A model generated the notes under the pieces. That model was not told the DNA's origin. It searched no databases and was given only the letters and a program-made list of their open reading frames with translations. 64,000 bases of DNA, taken from G965232465 sp965276005 (lineage in GTDB: Bacteria; Pseudomonadota; Alphaproteobacteria; JAQWUY01). The position numbers and the translations under genes are program-made. Positions 17,640 through 26,687 of the stretch are shown piece by piece (the stretch's first letter is position 1; every line of letters starts with the position of its first letter). The stretch lies in NCBI GenBank assembly GCA_965276005.1, contig OZ254962.1, positions 372,001 through 436,000 on the forward strand, given 5' to 3'.

Positions 17640-17720
17640 ATGTCATTTTTTGTATTCTTTAATATGTATGTAAACAGTAAAACGGGTATAATAAAGATCT
17701 ATGTAAAGAGTGCTTATCCA

Positions 17721-17795
17721 ATGAAGTTTACAACAACCATACCGATTATAAAAACGCTCAATTTTGAAAAGGCTATATTTGAACTGTTAAAATAA
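17721..17795 (+). CDS. Possible 24-residue small protein in a short transcription unit
   Basis: ATG 17721 to TAA 17795 (MKFTTTIPIIKTLNFEKAIF and four more residues). It sits between a TATAAT at 17687-17692 (no good -35 seen) and a strong terminator at 17794-17818, with a weak AAAGAG ribosome-binding site at 17705-17710. The unit would give an RNA of roughly 120 bases, so it could equally be a small RNA. I do not recognise the peptide. The rest of the 17606-17990 gap holds the two terminators and nothing else recognisable. Confidence 0.25.
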   Translation: MKFTTTIPIIKTLNFEKAIFELLK

Positions 17796-17818
17796 AAGCA
17801 CCCCGAAGGGTGCTTTTT
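17794..17818. terminator. Strong rho-independent terminator
   Basis: AAAGCACCC (17795-17803) pairs perfectly with GGGTGCTTT (17808-17816) around CGAA, with T and A runs on the two sides, so it could act in both directions. It would end the small unit on the plus strand; it is about 175 bases past the end of the restriction gene on the other strand. Confidence 0.8.
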
Positions 17819-17990
17819 CATGTCGAGACTCAGTTATAAAACCAATATCGTGTTTTCAGGCTGGAACCCCATAACCGCTACCGAAGTAACCACTGTACTT
17901 TTTTCACCCACTTTGTACAGGAACATCGTTACATCATTATACACCAACTGTCAACACCTTTTTTTAAAAAAGTATTTATATGGTGTTTTT

Positions 17991-20900
17991 TTAGGGGCTA
18001 CTGCCTTGCAATACAATTTGAATGTCTTCGATGGTCGTATAGTGTGTGAATGCTTTGTTTAGATAGGGTTGTTTTTGCCAGTCTTTATATAGATCCATTA
18101 GGAACTGTTTTTGTGTGTCTGTGTCTGTATCGGGTAAAGGCTTGACAAATTGCCATAGCCCATCGTTTATGTAGCATTCCTGTTGTTGCATTTCATCTCG
18201 GAAGTATAACCCAAATACGGCTATATCGACTAACTCTGTAAAGTACCCTGCCATTTTTACTAAATCATACTGGTTGCAAAATTGGATATAATCGACCAAA
18301 TACTCCAGCGGTTCTTGTTCATTTTCAGAAAGTTGGGGGATTGGTAATTGGTTTAAAAATTCCTTTTTATAACGGACTCCTGTTGCACCAACGCCACCAC
18401 CAGCATAAAATGTTTTAAAGAAATAATGCGATGGTCTTGAATTTAAAAATGCACTTAAATACTTTATATGTTCACCAGTCATTATAAAAGATGTTGCTTC
18501 GGGATAAAACTTTTTCTCAATATCATGTAAAAAACATGGCTCCTGTTGAACAATTTCAGCATATATAATTTTTGGCTTAAAAAAATCGCTCCAATAATTG
18601 CAGCTACGCAAGTTATAGGGTGTAATTCCTTTGTCTGTGCGATTTTTTAATTTATTCCAATGATTGTCAAAATGTTTTTTCAATGCAGGGTAATTTTTTA
18701 TGTCAATGGCTGGTACATGTTTTTTTGTGTCCATGCAATCATAGCCATTGTGTGTCCCAATCAACCACAGATCCGCCCAATGGGCTTGGTATTTTTTTAT
18801 GTCTTTGCCTCTTAAAATCGGTCGTATAAGTTGATCCGTTCGGGTGCGTTCGTCTTTGTCGGTACAATTGGATAAAATGGTGTGTCGAGTTAAACTGTCG
18901 ATAATAAAGGCGGGGTTGTATCCTGTTAATACACCACGATATATATTGACTCCCCAATCTTTTAATGGCGTGCCTTTTTGTTCGATAATATTTTTAATGT
19001 GTTGTTCTTGGACAGATAAAATAATCCATTGCTCGTCGCCTTTAGGTATGGGGGTATCTATCACATTATTACTGACAAATTTTTCCAACGATTCATTTTG
19101 CTGATAAAAACCGCTGGGCATGGTTAAGGCGTCCATTGTGTGCATTGTATCTGTGTTGTTATGTTTTGAAAACAATAAAATATTCGTATCCACCGTAGCG
19201 GATTCAAATACCCCCGGTCCTATGTCGATTAAAATATGCGGTTGGGTGTGTTGGGTAAAATATTGCCGTAAATTTTTCCCATACCCTGCCCGCATCCATT
19301 TATTCGAAGTGATATAACACAACACGCCTTTATCACTCAGTATTTGATGTCCCCGTTCGTAAAACAATGCGTAAATATCCCCCGTTGAGGCAAAACTTTC
19401 GTACCCTACGGTTTTATATTTTTTCCCCAATGCCCCACCGTCTTTTTGCAGTTGGATATATGGCGGGTTGCCAATGACTATGTCGAAACCTATAAAAACA
19501 CCTTTATTGTCGAGCACTTCGGGGAATTCCATCATCCATTCTAAACTTTTTTTATACACAGGATCTTCGGCAACATCGCCCAGTATGGCACCGCTTTTTT
19601 GCTCGCCGTAATTTACATATAATTGTTGTAATTTTTGGTGTTCCTGTTCGATGGCGTGTTTAGTGGTTGCCTGTTTGAATTTTTTCTTTTGGGCTTCAAT
19701 GGCTTGTATCAGGTCTGTATCGGCGGTGTCGACAACCAGCCTGTTGTCGATAGTATTAATAATATCTTGTTTTACATTATCAATTTGTTGTTTTATTGCT
19801 GCCTTTTGCTGTTTGCCATAGGTGTTAATATAGTCGTGTACCAATTTTCTAAACTTGATAATATTTTGTTTTTGTGCTGGCGTGGGGGTATCGCCAAAAA
19901 CCGATTGTCCCACTTTGGGGGGGAATTTACTTATTAGCGAATCGCCACATTTGACATTGATGTCGATATTCGGCAAAATCTCCATAGTGCCATCGGCATA
20001 GTAATATGTATGTTTTAACAACTCGATCCACAGCCTTAATTTACATATCTCTACAGAGTTCGGATTCACATCCACCGCAAATAACCCGTTTTCAATAATG
20101 CGTTTTTTTTCTGCGAAAATTACCTGTTGTAATTGATGGGTGTTGCGATCATGGCGTTTATATGTAAACGGTTTATCGTCTTGATAATAAATGTGCAACA
20201 CATCATTAAACACTGCTACCGTATCGTGTATTTTGTCTTTGCCGTCCCACAACAGCCCCAAATAAGACTTTAAAGCGATAATATGGTTTAACACAGACAC
20301 TAAAAAATGTCCCGATCCCACCGCTGGATCACAAATTGTTAGCGAATCGATACCCCGAGTATATTTTTGATAATCCGTAAATTTTTGCACCCCGCCCATA
20401 TGATTTTTGACCTCCTGCATATCGTTACAATCCCAGCCAAAAGCCACATTATACTTTTGCACCACCGCCCGATTGATACTTTGTTCCGCCATGTATTCGG
20501 TGATATGCCCGGGGGTGTAATACGAACCGTCCTGATAGCCATTTAATTTTTCAAAAATCAACCCTAAAACCGAAGAGTTTATAATTTCTGGTGTATCGTC
20601 CTTGACAACATCGGTCGTATATGTGGACGCAAAATCATAGGCATCGAGAAAATCCAATAAATATTTTAAGGTTTTTTGCGGTTTGTGGGTAGAATACTCG
20701 ATTCGGTTTTTCAATACAGAATTGCCCAGTATACCCATTGCACAATCATCGGGAATATTGGAAATTAAAATGCCTGTTTCCTGTTCGACGGGGGCTTTTT
20801 CAAAAAGTGAACTGTTTAAATAGGGTATATTGTTCATACCTTTGTATTTTTCTCGTCTGTCCGCTACGGGTGTGCCCAAAATATCAAAAAACAGTGTATT

Positions 20901-21962
20901 TAGTGTGTCGAAATCAGCTATCTTATCCGATCCCATAAATTTTATATCTGTATCGTTGTCATTAAAAGCCACCAATTGCCCTTCGAATAGCTTTAAAAAC
21001 AATATACGATTCAACCATGCGGTGATTAAACCAAAAGCCTTGTCCAAATGATCAGACGGATTAAGAGAAGTTTCAGATTTTATTTTGTGCAAAACCTCCG
21101 TGATTAATCCACCATCTTTGTTTGTGGGGGCAATAGTGGTCGTACCTTTGACGGTTTTTTCTTGCAGTCCTAAAATGTATAGCAATTCGTTATAAAATGT
21201 CTTGTTTAACTGGTTCGAATCTACCGGATTATATTGCCACAGTAAAAAATCGCTGTGGAATACTTTGTATAATTGAATCATACGAAATGTATCTTTGCTG
21301 CTATAATCCATATTGGCAACAGGGTTTTTGTTTGCCCAATTGGCAAAATGCGAAATATCAAAATCTTGACAATGTCTATAAAAATCTATGGTGTCATTGT
21401 CCTGTATGGTTTTTTTAAGGGTATCATATAGTGCTTGTTTGTTGGCGATATACAATTTGTCTCGATAAAAATCAAAACACAATTTTTCTAAATCCTTATG
21501 TCCGAATGTTCGAGCGTCAAAAAAGAAAAATTGCGTCCCATCGGTGATAATAACATGCTTTATTTTTAAATTGCCGTGCATTTTTTGATGATAAAAATAG
21601 GCGATGGATTCGTGTAACGCTTTGCGATTAAAATCTCGTACAGTTACCATTTCGGGATTTTGCGGGCGTTTAAATTCGAACAAAACTTCGGGAATATCAT
21701 TTTTAAAAATGGCTAAATCTATGTACTCAGCAGTGTTTACGGAAACATACGAATTGTTTTTCGTATCGAGGCACTGTTGCAAAAAATTTTTAAAGATACC
21801 TTTGATGTGCTCTTCGCTTTCTTGTTGTGCATGGGCCGTTTTTATAGCCCGTTGGTATTGTATAAGATCAGACAAGAAATTCTCGAAACCAGACCGCACA
21901 GGGCGTTCAGCAATATACCCCCTGTTATAAGTTGCCAATAAATCCCGCAACGAATAAAGCAT
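17991..21962 (-). CDS. Type IIG restriction-modification enzyme (single-chain nuclease-methyltransferase)
   Basis: A 1323-residue defence protein expected to methylate adenine and cut unmodified DNA. The N-terminal domain has a PD-(D/E)xK nuclease pattern (D82 in YIDLAIF, E96 and K98 in LFEFKRP). The central methyltransferase has motif I DPAVGSGHFLVSV near residue 545 and motif IV GNPPYIQLQ near 832, the NPPY form of N6-adenine enzymes. The C-terminal part (about 1020-1320, with LNSRPSHYFFKT and KEFLNQLPIPQ) looks like a target-recognition domain. No separate specificity or methylase gene is nearby, as expected for Type IIG. Its DNA looks more AT-rich than the flanking operons, suggesting transfer. 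GAGGG ribosome-binding site 9 bases before ATG. Confidence 0.88.
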   Translation of the reverse strand: MLYSLRDLLATYNRGYIAERPVRSGFENFLSDLIQYQRAIKTAHAQQESEEHIKGIFKNFLQQCLDTKNNSYVSVNTAEYIDLAIFKNDIPEVLFEFKRPQNPEMVTVRDFNRKALHESIAYFYHQKMHGNLKIKHVIITDGTQFFFFDARTFGHKDLEKLCFDFYRDKLYIANKQALYDTLKKTIQDNDTIDFYRHCQDFDISHFANWANKNPVANMDYSSKDTFRMIQLYKVFHSDFLLWQYNPVDSNQLNKTFYNELLYILGLQEKTVKGTTTIAPTNKDGGLITEVLHKIKSETSLNPSDHLDKAFGLITAWLNRILFLKLFEGQLVAFNDNDTDIKFMGSDKIADFDTLNTLFFDILGTPVADRREKYKGMNNIPYLNSSLFEKAPVEQETGILISNIPDDCAMGILGNSVLKNRIEYSTHKPQKTLKYLLDFLDAYDFASTYTTDVVKDDTPEIINSSVLGLIFEKLNGYQDGSYYTPGHITEYMAEQSINRAVVQKYNVAFGWDCNDMQEVKNHMGGVQKFTDYQKYTRGIDSLTICDPAVGSGHFLVSVLNHIIALKSYLGLLWDGKDKIHDTVAVFNDVLHIYYQDDKPFTYKRHDRNTHQLQQVIFAEKKRIIENGLFAVDVNPNSVEICKLRLWIELLKHTYYYADGTMEILPNIDINVKCGDSLISKFPPKVGQSVFGDTPTPAQKQNIIKFRKLVHDYINTYGKQQKAAIKQQIDNVKQDIINTIDNRLVVDTADTDLIQAIEAQKKKFKQATTKHAIEQEHQKLQQLYVNYGEQKSGAILGDVAEDPVYKKSLEWMMEFPEVLDNKGVFIGFDIVIGNPPYIQLQKDGGALGKKYKTVGYESFASTGDIYALFYERGHQILSDKGVLCYITSNKWMRAGYGKNLRQYFTQHTQPHILIDIGPGVFESATVDTNILLFSKHNNTDTMHTMDALTMPSGFYQQNESLEKFVSNNVIDTPIPKGDEQWIILSVQEQHIKNIIEQKGTPLKDWGVNIYRGVLTGYNPAFIIDSLTRHTILSNCTDKDERTRTDQLIRPILRGKDIKKYQAHWADLWLIGTHNGYDCMDTKKHVPAIDIKNYPALKKHFDNHWNKLKNRTDKGITPYNLRSCNYWSDFFKPKIIYAEIVQQEPCFLHDIEKKFYPEATSFIMTGEHIKYLSAFLNSRPSHYFFKTFYAGGGVGATGVRYKKEFLNQLPIPQLSENEQEPLEYLVDYIQFCNQYDLVKMAGYFTELVDIAVFGLYFRDEMQQQECYINDGLWQFVKPLPDTDTDTQKQFLMDLYKDWQKQPYLNKAFTHYTTIEDIQIVLQGSSP

Positions 21963-21992
21963 TTTTAATTTCCCTCAAGTAATATTTCGTGC

Positions 21993-22021
21993 AGTGTACC
22001 ACATGTTATATGTATGTTCAA
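21993..22021 (-). promoter_or_regulatory. Putative sigma70 promoter for the Type IIG gene
   Basis: Reverse strand TTGAAC (22021-22016) and TACACT (21998-21993) with a 17-base spacer, about 30 bases before the gene's ATG. Confidence 0.5.
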
Positions 22022-22070
22022 GGTGTTATGGGAAGAGTCTATTACCTTTTGGGATTTTTGCCTATCTAGC

Positions 22071-22098
22071 TTGCCTTACCACACAAACAATGTATACT
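22071..22098 (+). promoter_or_regulatory. Putative promoter for the cupin gene
   Basis: TTGCCT (22071-22076) and TATACT (22093-22098) with a 16-base spacer. The expected transcription start, about 7 bases after the -10 box, coincides with the proposed ATG at 22105, so the message may be leaderless. Confidence 0.4.
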
Positions 22099-22104
22099 AT
22101 TCGT

Positions 22105-22437
22105 ATGATGAAAAACCTATATGATATATCGGACTTGCCTGTTGATGCGGGGGAGATATTTGACGATGTGCTTGTTTATCACGGTGTGCGAATCGAGCGG
22201 ATTGTGTCTTTTGGGGATGCTACGCCTGTGGGGCAGTGGTATGACCAGAGTTGGGGGGAGTGGGTGTTGGTGCTGTCTGGATCTGCGGATATGACGGTTT
22301 TTGTCGCTGGGGTTGCTACCTGTATTACCTTACGGCGGGGCGATCGGTATTTTTTTGCCCCCCATCAAAAACATCGGGTCGAACGAACAGACACGCCAAC
22401 CATATGGTTGGCGATCCATTTCGAAAATCCACAGTGA
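22105..22437 (+). CDS. Small cupin-domain protein
   Basis: ATG 22105 gives a 110-residue protein (MMKNLYDISDLPVDAGEIF). The cupin pattern is visible: TPVGQWYDQSWGEWVLVLSG (motif 1 region) then a glycine turn and YFFAPHQKHRVERT, with histidines suited to metal binding. Single-domain cupins of this size are metal-binding proteins or enzymes of varied function, so no reaction is assigned. A decayed copy of its 3' half lies at 23053-23165, next to the second peroxiredoxin. It is convergent with peroxiredoxin copy 1, 11 bases away. Confidence 0.75.
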   Translation: MMKNLYDISDLPVDAGEIFDDVLVYHGVRIERIVSFGDATPVGQWYDQSWGEWVLVLSGSADMTVFVAGVATCITLRRGDRYFFAPHQKHRVERTDTPTIWLAIHFENPQ

Positions 22438-22448
22438 TACATTGTGTA

Positions 22449-22895
22449 TTATGTGGTGCTACTGGATAGGTATTTTAGCAGCGGTTCTATATATGCGTCA
22501 TCGTCATAGCCGCTGTGTAGTACGGTGCCATTTTTGACAATCATGACATAGCGTTTGGATCGCATGCCTAGCCCCAGACGACTCACATCGAACAACAGGT
22601 CGTTGTCTTGGCTAAAAGTGCTGTTGCCATCGGATACCATTTTGACGCTATTGCCTGTGTGCATGTGTTTTGCCCATGCCTGCATCACCCACTTGTCGTT
22701 GGTCGATAGGCAGTATACTTCGTCAAAGCCCTTTTGTTTAAGGGTGTCATATGCTTGTATAAAACCGGGCAACTGCGATTCGCAAGCGGGGGTAAATGCA
22801 CCCGGTATGCCCACCAGCACAATATGTGCATCGGTAAAAATATCCACAGACTGCCATGCGTCGCCCAATAGGACATCTAGATTCATTGTTTTCAT
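22449..22895 (-). CDS. Peroxiredoxin (Prx5-like redoxin), copy 1
   Basis: Thiol peroxidase of 148 residues. The peroxidatic motif PGAFTPACESQLPGF carries the catalytic cysteine near residue 38; family members read PGAFTPxCS. The segments DEVYCLSTNDKWVMQAWAKH and VSDGNSTF also fit Prx5-type redoxins. The ribosome-binding site AAGGAGAAG lies before ATG 22895. Copy 2 at 23170-23616 has the same length and is roughly two-thirds identical by eye. Both copies follow cupin sequences in convergent orientation. Confidence 0.88.
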   Translation of the reverse strand: MKTMNLDVLLGDAWQSVDIFTDAHIVLVGIPGAFTPACESQLPGFIQAYDTLKQKGFDEVYCLSTNDKWVMQAWAKHMHTGNSVKMVSDGNSTFSQDNDLLFDVSRLGLGMRSKRYVMIVKNGTVLHSGYDDDAYIEPLLKYLSSSTT

Positions 22896-23052
22896 AAGAC
22901 TTCTCCTTTAAGAATATAACAACAACACGAAAAAATAAGAACCAGCCGAAAAGTGAAAACATCGACCTAGATATAATATAACATATATAACGAATAATGT
23001 CTATATCTTTTTAAGCCGTGTGCAGTATATCATATAAAAGCCACAGACACAC

Positions 23053-23165
23053 CAGCGGACATCACGGTTTTGTCGATGGGGGCGTCCCCCATCAAAAACA
23101 GCGAGCTAAGCAAATGGACACGCCAACCATACAGTTGGCGATCCATTTTAAAAATCCGCAGCAGA
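23053..23165 (+). pseudogene. Decayed 3' fragment of the cupin gene
   Basis: Matches the 3' part of the intact cupin gene: GACACGCCAACCATA then GTTGGCGATCCATTT and AAAATCC are shared, encoding DTPTIxLAIHFxNPQ. Part of the coding region is deleted between about 23084 and 23086, the stop codon is lost (CAGTGA became CAGCAG) and no start remains. It sits just beyond the end of peroxiredoxin copy 2, as the intact gene does with copy 1. Confidence 0.75.
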
Positions 23166-23169
23166 GCTA

Positions 23170-23616
23170 TTATATATGGCTGCGAGACAAGTGTTTTAAT
23201 ACCGGTTCTGCGTACGCCTCTTTGTCGTAACCGGTGTGCAGAATGGTACCATTTCTGATAATCATCGCATAGGATTTTGATCGTACGCCAAGCTCAAGAC
23301 CGCTGAAATCCGACAACAGCTCGTTGCTATCACTAAAGGCACCGTTGCCATCGGACACGACCTTGACACCATCGCCTACGCCCATGTGCTTTGCCCATGC
23401 ACGCATCACCCACGGATCATTGGTCGACAGGCAATACACCTCGTCAAAGCCTTTTTGCTTAAACTCGTTATACGCCTTCATAAAACTAGGCAACTGCGAT
23501 TCGCAACCAGGGGTAAACGCCCCCGGCACACCCACCAACAAGATATGCTTATCAGTGAAAATATCCACAGAACGCCATTTTCCATCCAACAGGACGCTAA
23601 GATTCATTGTTTTCAT
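23170..23616 (-). CDS. Peroxiredoxin (Prx5-like redoxin), copy 2
   Basis: Paralogue of the gene at 22449: 148 residues, peroxidatic motif PGAFTPGCESQLPSF, and conserved KQKGFDEVYCLSTND. Differences are spread over the protein and the active-site region is intact, so both copies are probably functional. The upstream sequence (CTTCCTTTCAAGAATATATAACAA on the plus strand, read in parts) is also similar to copy 1, so the duplication included the leader. Confidence 0.87.
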   Translation of the reverse strand: MKTMNLSVLLDGKWRSVDIFTDKHILLVGVPGAFTPGCESQLPSFMKAYNEFKQKGFDEVYCLSTNDPWVMRAWAKHMGVGDGVKVVSDGNGAFSDSNELLSDFSGLELGVRSKSYAMIIRNGTILHTGYDKEAYAEPVLKHLSRSHI

Positions 23617-23788
23617 GAGAACTTCCTTTCAAGAATATATAACAATTAATAAATACTTAAGAATCGGTCGACGGTTTATAAAGCCAACCTTAAACACACC
23701 ATAACAGATATAAAGTATAGAGTCAACATTTATTTTAATGGCTGTATAATATCGTGTAATAATTATAAGTATTATAAACCCCCGTTTT

Positions 23789-23911
23789 ATGAAAAAACCC
23801 CTTGAAAACTGGCGTTCAACGGCAAAAGGGCGATTATACACATACCGCATCGACTATATAGACAACATCCAATACCATAGCATGTACCCCATCGAATCGC
23901 CATATGGGTAA
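23789..23911 (+). CDS. Hypothetical 40-residue open frame
   Basis: ATG 23789 to TAA 23911; begins MKKPLENWRSTAKGRLYTYR and is rich in Tyr and Ile. No clear ribosome-binding site and no family recognised. The composition looks more protein-like than the AT-rich surroundings, so it may be a remnant of a gene. Confidence 0.2.
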   Translation: MKKPLENWRSTAKGRLYTYRIDYIDNIQYHSMYPIESPYG

Positions 23912-24149
23912 AATATGAAAAATATACGCTGCAGAGAATTTATGTAACAATCTGTTAATTAAAAAGAATCGAGTACACGGCAATAATGTTATTTTTTTTC
24001 ATAGCCTATCAATGGAAAACATATTTTTTATTTATGTAACCACATTGTAATCGTTGTCTTTTATGACTTTATGGCATATTTTTTGGTAACCACCTAGTAT
24101 AAAACAATGTAAATGATTTACAGTGCAAAAAATTTTATGAAAAAAATAA

Positions 24150-24178
24150 TTGACATATGTTTTCGTTGCTGGCATATT
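24150..24178 (+). promoter_or_regulatory. Possible promoter upstream of dapF
   Basis: A perfect TTGACA (24150-24155) with CATATT (24173-24178) after 17 bases. If used for dapF, the leader would be about 360 bases. Confidence 0.28.
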
Positions 24179-24541
24179 GTCTGTGTGGGGTTCGTTATAA
24201 CAGATTGATTATATTGGATTCCGACTTGATGTAATGACCCATTATGTCATTTTACAGTAGAGAGGGTGGATATGAAGTTAATGTAACGCCTTTCATAGTG
24301 TGGTTTATTGAAGTCTCTGACTGAAATTGTTATGTTAATTTTGTGTCAAACTTGGATTGGGGAAATTGTATACCGCCCTAATTCTATTTCATTGATATTG
24401 TTTCGTAACTTTTTCCCCTTGACTTGTGCAGGGGGATTTTTTTGGACAATCGCTCCCTGCCCGAAAGGTGTTTTATACGGGGCATCCTCTTATACAATTA
24501 ACCGCTTGTTTTTTGTCTTTGTTACAGGTATAAATGTGTAC

Positions 24542-25381
24542 ATGGATATACAGTTTTTAAAAATGCACGGATTGGGTAATGATTTTGTCATATTGGACGC
24601 TCGCTATGCCCATATTCCCACAGATTGCCGGTTTATGCGGCACATTGCCCATCGGCGGTTTGGGGTCGGCTGTGATCAAATTATAGTGTTGCGGGACTCC
24701 CATAAAGCGGATATTTTTATGGGTATTTATAATTGTGATGGGTCTGAGGCGGGGGCTTGTGGCAACGCAACCCGCTGTGTGGCGTCTTTGATTATGGCGG
24801 AAAACGATATGGACATATGCACTGTTGAAACCATCGCTGCTATTTTGCCCTGTGCCAAAGACCATACGCTTTCCAACGGCGATTTTATTTGTGTCGACAT
24901 GGGGCAGTACAAAACCGGGTGGGCGGATATTCCCTTGTCCCAGCCTATGGATACCACCCAAGTATCGCTTACCTGTGCGGGCACCGATTACACGGGCTAT
25001 TGTGTACATATGGGCAATCCGCATTTTGTCTGTGTGGTGGCGGATTGTGAATCGCTTGATGTGCCGAAGGTGGGGGCATTTATCGAGCACCACCCCATAT
25101 TTCCACAGCGGACAAATGTAGAATTTGTTACCGTTATATCCCGTAACCACATACGGATGCGGGTGTGGGAGCGGGGCGGTATGGTGACTATGGCGTGTGG
25201 CAGCGGGGCTTGTGCGGCGGCGGTTGCTTGTTTTCATCAGGGTTTAACCGAAAACACCTTACGAGTTACTTTGGACGGGGGCGATTTACACATTCGGGTA
25301 AAGCCCGACCAACGGGTGGATATGATAGGTTCTTACAGTACAGCGTTTCGGGGCGTGGTGACATATGAGGCACCCGCATGA
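24542..25381 (+). CDS. dapF: Diaminopimelate epimerase
   Basis: Converts LL- to meso-diaminopimelate for lysine and peptidoglycan synthesis. ATG 24542 gives MDIQFLKMHGLGNDFVILDA, the family N-terminus; the 78 codons upstream in frame are not used. The two catalytic cysteines are in GACGNATRC (near residue 73) and MACGSGACAAAV (near 218). HMGNPHFVC is also typical. About 279 residues. It overlaps mtaB by 4 bases (ATGA), indicating translational coupling. Confidence 0.96.
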   Translation: MDIQFLKMHGLGNDFVILDARYAHIPTDCRFMRHIAHRRFGVGCDQIIVLRDSHKADIFMGIYNCDGSEAGACGNATRCVASLIMAENDMDICTVETIAAILPCAKDHTLSNGDFICVDMGQYKTGWADIPLSQPMDTTQVSLTCAGTDYTGYCVHMGNPHFVCVVADCESLDVPKVGAFIEHHPIFPQRTNVEFVTVISRNHIRMRVWERGGMVTMACGSGACAAAVACFHQGLTENTLRVTLDGGDLHIRVKPDQRVDMIGSYSTAFRGVVTYEAPA

Positions 25382-26676
25382 CCCATAAAGGTGTACAAGT
25401 GGTAACTTTTGGCTGTCGTTTGAACGCTTACGAATCACAAGTTATGCGGGACCATGCTGAGCGAGCCGGTTTAGACAATACCATTATTGTCAATACCTGT
25501 GCGGTAACGGCAGAGGCGGAACGGCAAGCCCGCCAATCTATTCGCAAACTTCGCCGGCAAAACCCAACGGCAAAAATTGTCGTAACGGGCTGTGCCGCCC
25601 AAGTACATGCGGACGATTTCGCCCGTATGGACGAAGTCGACAAAGTGATCGGCAACACCGAAAAAATGCAGCCACAAACCTATACGGATTTTGTCAATCC
25701 GTTTGTCGGTGATATGGAAAAAGTCAAAGTCAATGACATTATGGAAGTACAACACATTGCCACCCATATGGTGACGGGTTTTAACGGGCATACCCGGGCG
25801 TTTATTCAGGTGCAGAACGGCTGTAACCACCGCTGTACATTTTGTATTATTCCTTATGGGCGGGGCAATTCTCGCTCTGTGGCTTTGGGGGAAATTGTGT
25901 CGCAAGTACAATCGCTGGTTACTGCGGGGTATCGAGAAGTGGTACTCACCGGTGTAGACATTTCTTCATATGGGCAAGACCTGCCCGGATCGCCCACACT
26001 GGGACAGATGGTACGGCGGTTGCTTGCCTTGGTGCCGGATTTGCCCCGCTTGCGTATATCGTCGATAGATTGTATCGAGATCGATGAGGATTTATTGCAA
26101 GTCATTGCCACAGAGCCCCGCCTTATGCCCCATATGCACTTGTCGTTACAATCGGGGGATACGATGATTTTAAAACGCATGGCTCGTCGTCATACCCGGG
26201 AGCAGAGTATTGTCCTTATCGAGCGGTTGCGGACGAGTCGACCAGACATAGCCATCGGGGCGGATATTATTGTCGGCTTCCCCACAGAAACAGAGGCTAT
26301 GTTTGCAAATACTTTGGATATTATCCGTACCTGTGGGATTGTGTGGGTGCATGTGTTCCCGTACTCCGCCCGCACCGGCACCCCCGCCGCCCGCATTCCC
26401 AACCAAGTCCCTATGCACATACGGAAAAAACGGGCAAAACGGCTACGAGATATGAGTGCTACTATACAATCGGCGTTTTTTCAGTCTTTACTGGGGACGG
26501 TGCAATCCGTATTGGTGGAAAAAAACAACACGGGACACGCCCCCAATTATGCCCCCGTACACATCGAGGGCAAGGCAGTAGCTGAGGGAACTATCACAGC
26601 CGTACGGATTGTCCGCACAAACGGTACCGGCTTGGTGGGTAAAGTTGTACCTACTGCGTATCAACGGGCTATGTGA
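25378..26676 (+). CDS. mtaB: tRNA (t6A37) C2-methylthiotransferase MtaB
   Basis: Radical-SAM enzyme converting t6A to ms2t6A at tRNA position 37. The N-terminal UPF0004 domain has its three cluster cysteines in FGCRLNAYES, VNTCAVT and VTGCAAQVH. The radical-SAM motif CNHRCTFC is near residue 150, followed by TGVDISSYG and HVFPYSARTGTPAA. The FGCRLN form with CAVTxxAERQARQ distinguishes MtaB from MiaB and RimO. 432 residues. Between dapF and ftsY, a common alphaproteobacterial order. Confidence 0.94.
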   Translation: MTHKGVQVVTFGCRLNAYESQVMRDHAERAGLDNTIIVNTCAVTAEAERQARQSIRKLRRQNPTAKIVVTGCAAQVHADDFARMDEVDKVIGNTEKMQPQTYTDFVNPFVGDMEKVKVNDIMEVQHIATHMVTGFNGHTRAFIQVQNGCNHRCTFCIIPYGRGNSRSVALGEIVSQVQSLVTAGYREVVLTGVDISSYGQDLPGSPTLGQMVRRLLALVPDLPRLRISSIDCIEIDEDLLQVIATEPRLMPHMHLSLQSGDTMILKRMARRHTREQSIVLIERLRTSRPDIAIGADIIVGFPTETEAMFANTLDIIRTCGIVWVHVFPYSARTGTPAARIPNQVPMHIRKKRAKRLRDMSATIQSAFFQSLLGTVQSVLVEKNNTGHAPNYAPVHIEGKAVAEGTITAVRIVRTNGTGLVGKVVPTAYQRAM

Positions 26677-26687
26677 GGAATACGGCA

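Larger units (their letters stand above)
23617..24541. other. AT-rich intergenic region of about 0.9 kb
   Basis: No recognisable gene, RNA or palindromic element. It contains a 40-codon open frame at 23789-23911, a possible promoter at 24150-24178 and an imperfect hairpin (AATGAC facing GTCATT, about 24233-24253). An open frame joined to dapF extends back to 24308 but its translation has no family character. A decayed gene or a long 5' leader for dapF are both possible. Confidence 0.5.

Noticed and set aside
24308..24541. N-terminal extension of dapF by 78 residues
   Set aside because: The family N-terminus begins at 24542; the extension is unlike DapF, and the region is AT-rich leader.
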